From assembly GCA_002482435.1 (NCBI GenBank), contig DLFZ01000106.1, forward strand, positions 185 to 9,230: 9,046 bases of DNA, given 5' to 3'. Positions 7,031 through 9,046 of the stretch are shown in pieces. This DNA is from Christensenella sp. UBA7707. GTDB lineage: Bacteria; Bacillota; Clostridia; Christensenellales; CAG-138. The position numbers and the translations under genes were made by a program. The notes beneath the pieces were generated by a model. That model had not been told where the DNA came from. It ran no database searches and saw only the letters and a list, made by a program, of their open reading frames with translations. Position 1 is the stretch's first letter, and each line of letters starts with the position of its first letter.

Positions 7031-8086
7031 TTATAAGGGTCTAAGCGTGTTCATGGCAAGCTGCAGCATTTGAAAGATGGCTTCCCGGTTTTCCGCATCC
7101 GTAACGGCGCACATCGCGTAACACGTTCCACCCATATCCACCGCGCAGTATCCGACCGTGAGTTCGAAGCCGTATACCTCCACCGCATATTCGCGCAGGA
7201 GATAGGTCGTGCCGCCGATCTCTACGTCATAAAGCTCGCTGGCTGCGGCGTTTGGATCGATTTCGGCAAAAACCTTTTCATGGAAGTATGCCATCGCGTC
7301 CTCCGCATCTTTGGCATAGGGTGCGGCGCATTCCACTTCCAGCAAAACACCCTCGTTCCCCTCGACTGGGTAGAAAAACACGCAATCATAATACCCCTCC
7401 GACGCCGTCTGAATACTGTACCCGCCTTTAACAACCGCTGTGTCGTAAAGCATATTGAAGCCAAGCTTTTCATCCGAAAACAGCGCGAGGTTCGTGGTGA
7501 TCATGCCTGTGGACGTAAAAGAGGCGGCAGCAGCTTCGATTTCGGCTTGGCCGGTCGCGTCGCCCTGCTCCCATGCCGCCGAGAGTACGTAACAGCCAAA
7601 GCCGTTTTTCAAAGGAACCATCGCCACAATGCCCTCCCCGCTTGCCGTCTGAGTCTGCGCTGCATAGCGGATGAGATAGGCTGGCTCGCCGTTTATCTCG
7701 GTGGTTTCACCTGAAAGAAGCTGGTGGCTTTTTGCGCTGCTCCCCGAGATGACTTCGGCTAAAATCTCTTCTTGTATTGCCGCTATATCCGAAAGGGAAT
7801 AAAGGGCAGAATCATTGAGATACATCAAACAGCCTATGGTAAGGTGGCTGGTATCGTTTTGGATGGTTACCTCACCAGGAAACGTCTCCACCTCATACCC
7901 TGAGGGAATGCCGATTGTAAAGCACAGTTCCTCGCTTGTATATGCATTTAGGCTCACACTCCTATCCTGCACATCAGACGCGGGCGCGGATGTTTTGCCC
8001 GGAAAGAGCACGATGAGAAGCACAACGCACAGCATCAAAAGCACCGCCGCGCCAATCAAGAGAAACCGCTTCTTCTTTGCATCCAT
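7031..8086 (-). CDS. Membrane-anchored extracytoplasmic protein of unknown function with two tandem modules
   Basis: I do not recognise this 351-residue protein. The N-terminus (MDAKKKR) is basic and followed by one hydrophobic segment, about residues 8-28. No clear signal-peptidase site or lipobox is visible, since LMLC lacks the small residue expected before Cys, so a membrane anchor with an outside C-terminal part is likely. A short Ser/Ala/Pro-containing linker leads to two similar modules, about 51-190 and 203-348. Both begin with a Ser-Glu/Asp-Glu stretch, then a beta-rich segment like those of PsbP-like or DUF4367-type surface domains (LCFTIGIPSGYEV versus LGFNMLYDTAVV). Both later carry a Glu-Ile-x-Gly strand (TEINGEPAYLIRYA versus VEIGGTTYLLREYA) and end in a helix. 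The start is supported by AAGGGGATAGG on the - strand just upstream. It stands alone, with its own terminator at 6882-6914. The module resemblance is by eye. Confidence 0.82.
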   Translation of the reverse strand: MDAKKKRFLLIGAAVLLMLCVVLLIVLFPGKTSAPASDVQDRSVSLNAYTSEELCFTIGIPSGYEVETFPGEVTIQNDTSHLTIGCLMYLNDSALYSLSDIAAIQEEILAEVISGSSAKSHQLLSGETTEINGEPAYLIRYAAQTQTASGEGIVAMVPLKNGFGCYVLSAAWEQGDATGQAEIEAAAASFTSTGMITTNLALFSDEKLGFNMLYDTAVVKGGYSIQTASEGYYDCVFFYPVEGNEGVLLEVECAAPYAKDAEDAMAYFHEKVFAEIDPNAAASELYDVEIGGTTYLLREYAVEVYGFELTVGYCAVDMGGTCYAMCAVTDAENREAIFQMLQLAMNTLRPL

Positions 8087-8189
8087 AGTGTACCTATCCC
8101 CTTTCTTTTATCGACACAAACAGCATATCCTTTGCGCCGCGCATGCACCGTTCGAAGCCGCTGCAGGGATGGCTTGGGTAGCAGGCTGC

Positions 8190-8197
8190 CCTCCTTA
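8190..8197 (-). promoter_or_regulatory. Perfect Shine-Dalgarno-like sequence without a start codon
   Basis: On the - strand this reads TAAGGAGG, complementary to the usual 3' end of 16S rRNA. No ATG, GTG or TTG follows at a normal distance, and the anchored-protein gene starts about 100 nt further on with its own site. It may be chance, a leader-peptide relic or a ribosome standby site. Confidence 0.25.
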
Positions 8198-8393
8198 TGC
8201 GGAGCAATCATGTGGGTTATTCAAGCAAGGAACATCATTAAACCCTTGTGGTTACAGGTGACTTGTGGATAAAATGGCATACAAGCTTACTTCTTGAATT
8301 TAGATAAATGCTACGCTTAAAGCCTCCTATAAAGTTTTTCAACAAGTGGTTTTTTGAAGGCTTATGCTGCAAATGAGCTTGGGCAATATTAAC

Positions 8394-8415
8394 AAAATCC
8401 ATTTGCAAGGATCTT
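8394..8415 (-). terminator. Weak candidate terminator after the flippase gene
   Basis: On the - strand, 7 nt (AAGATCC) can pair with GGATTTT, with one G-U pair, around an 8-nt loop. The T run is part of the stem. It lies about 31 nt beyond the flippase stop. The position is right but the stem is weak and A/U-rich, so this is tentative. Confidence 0.25.
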
Positions 8416-8446
8416 AGTCTTGTTGCCTAAAACAGCCCAATTCTAA

Positions 8447-9046
8447 TCATTTCATAAACGAATAGATATCCTTTTTAAGGAATAGCCAGTTTAAAAGCAC
8501 AAGTATGATCAACCCAAAAACGGTTATCCAAGAACTCGAACAAAGATAAAATATTCCGCCTGAGCCAAGCAAAATTAAAATTCCAAAATAGCTTTCAGAC
8601 TCTGGCGCAATACCGTGCTTTCTATATAAGAATATAAGGCGCATTCCTACATAAGCGATAAAGGCTAAACACAAGGATAGTGTCGCCCCTATAAGTCCTC
8701 CAGCGGGCATAAATATCAACAGCCCCACCACATTAACAGCCCCTGCCACCAATGCGGTAATAGACAAACTTAATGAACGCTTTTCAGCGAGAAACAAGGT
8801 GCCTAAAAAACCAGCATACGCATTAATGGTAGTCCCTGTCAACAATAGCGGAACAATTTGCAAGCTCTGGGAATATTGCTCGTTAATAAAGAATGGAAAG
8901 ACCAATTTAATAGCCAATAACACCATGCTTAAGCCCGCAAATGATAGCTTGAGAATTATACTGATACTGCGTCGATAATATGCTTTGCGGTTTTCCTTAT
9001 TCGCAAGATCATATGCCAATTCATACCATGCGAATTGGAACACGCT
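8447..9046 (-). CDS. Polysaccharide (Wzx/RfbX-type) flippase, C-terminal part (5' partial)
   Basis: The frame is open from the window edge at 9046 to the TGA at 8447-8449, giving the last 199 codons of a protein usually near 450-500 residues. A GTG at 9043 lies in the open frame and is not likely to be the true start. The visible part starts with SVFQFAWYELAYDLANKE, resembling the segment before the C-terminal half of oligosaccharide flippases (Polysacc_synt_C, MOP superfamily). About six hydrophobic segments follow, including TGTTINAYAGFLGTLFLAEKR and a glycine-rich stretch ending GGLIGATLSLCLAFIAYVGM. Such proteins flip undecaprenyl-linked repeat units across the cytoplasmic membrane for capsule, teichoic-acid-like or exopolysaccharide assembly. 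Base composition is clearly lower in GC than the phosphoesterase operon, common for surface-polysaccharide loci and suggestive of transfer. The partners would lie beyond the window. The family call is fairly firm; the glycan is unknown. Confidence 0.82.
   Translation of the reverse strand, partial: SVFQFAWYELAYDLANKENRKAYYRRSISIILKLSFAGLSMVLLAIKLVFPFFINEQYSQSLQIVPLLLTGTTINAYAGFLGTLFLAEKRSLSLSITALVAGAVNVVGLLIFMPAGGLIGATLSLCLAFIAYVGMRLIFLYRKHGIAPESESYFGILILLGSGGIFYLCSSSWITVFGLIILVLLNWLFLKKDIYSFMK

Larger units (their letters stand above)
8087..8446. other. Intergenic region across a base-composition change, no gene seen
   Basis: This 360-nt stretch lies upstream of the anchored-protein gene and downstream of the flippase gene, both on the - strand. 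I see no supported gene: the + strand frame at 7815-8261 that enters it is mostly the antisense of the anchored-protein gene. The part next to that gene is GC-rich, and beyond about 8215 it becomes AT-rich. It must hold the promoter of the anchored-protein gene, but I found no convincing -35/-10 pair. It also holds an orphan Shine-Dalgarno-like site (8190-8197), a weak hairpin at 8394-8415 and an imperfect inverted repeat (AAGCCT at 8320-8325, AGGCTT at 8358-8363). Confidence 0.6.

Noticed and set aside
6778..7044. 88-codon open frame on the + strand in the convergent intergenic region
   Set aside because: It runs through both terminator hairpins, has no Shine-Dalgarno sequence, and resembles no protein.
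7070..7714. 214-codon open frame on the + strand opposite the anchored-protein gene
   Set aside because: The - strand frame has a basic N-terminus, a membrane segment, a ribosome binding site and its own terminator. The + frame has none of these.
8318..8364. Imperfect inverted repeat (AAGCCT with AGGCTT) considered as an insertion-sequence end or attachment site
   Set aside because: Only 6 bp pair cleanly, with no flanking direct repeats and no transposase or integrase in the window.

Overview
The window appears to come from a low- to mid-GC Gram-positive bacterium, most likely a gut Clostridia-type Firmicute. This rests on strong purine-rich Shine-Dalgarno sites, tightly packed genes, an MalFGK/UgpAEC-type importer and a surface-polysaccharide flippase. 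The genus cannot be read from the sequence.

Region 1 (1-6695, + strand) is one compact operon of six genes. Junctions are 4 nt, a 4-nt overlap, 3 nt, 4 nt and 18 nt. In order it encodes the C-terminal part of an alkaline-phosphatase-superfamily phosphodiesterase/pyrophosphatase, a CUT1/Ugp-type ABC ATPase with a TOBE domain, two MalF/MalG-type permeases, and two paralogous 5'-nucleotidase-family metallophosphoesterases. The substrate-binding protein is not in the window and may lie upstream. Neither 5'-nucleotidase-like protein has a signal peptide. I therefore infer that the importer takes up an intact phosphorylated compound (a glycerophosphodiester, sugar phosphate or nucleotide type) and that the three hydrolases break it down in the cytoplasm. 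Both metallophosphoesterases have lost the same two predicted metal-1 ligands, while the predicted metal-2 ligands are kept. This is the most unusual feature of the window.

Region 2 (6696-7030) is a convergent intergenic stretch with two separate rho-independent terminators. One (6817-6856) serves the + strand operon and one (6882-6914) serves the - strand gene that follows.

Region 3 (7031-8086, - strand) holds one unrecognised membrane-anchored extracytoplasmic protein of 351 aa. It seems to be built from two diverged copies of one module.

Region 4 (8087-8446) is non-coding as far as I can see. Base composition falls across it from GC-rich to AT-rich. It runs into the last gene (8447 to the window edge, - strand), the C-terminal part of a Wzx/RfbX-type polysaccharide flippase. 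That gene is clearly AT-richer than the operon and probably belongs to a surface-polysaccharide locus of different ancestry.
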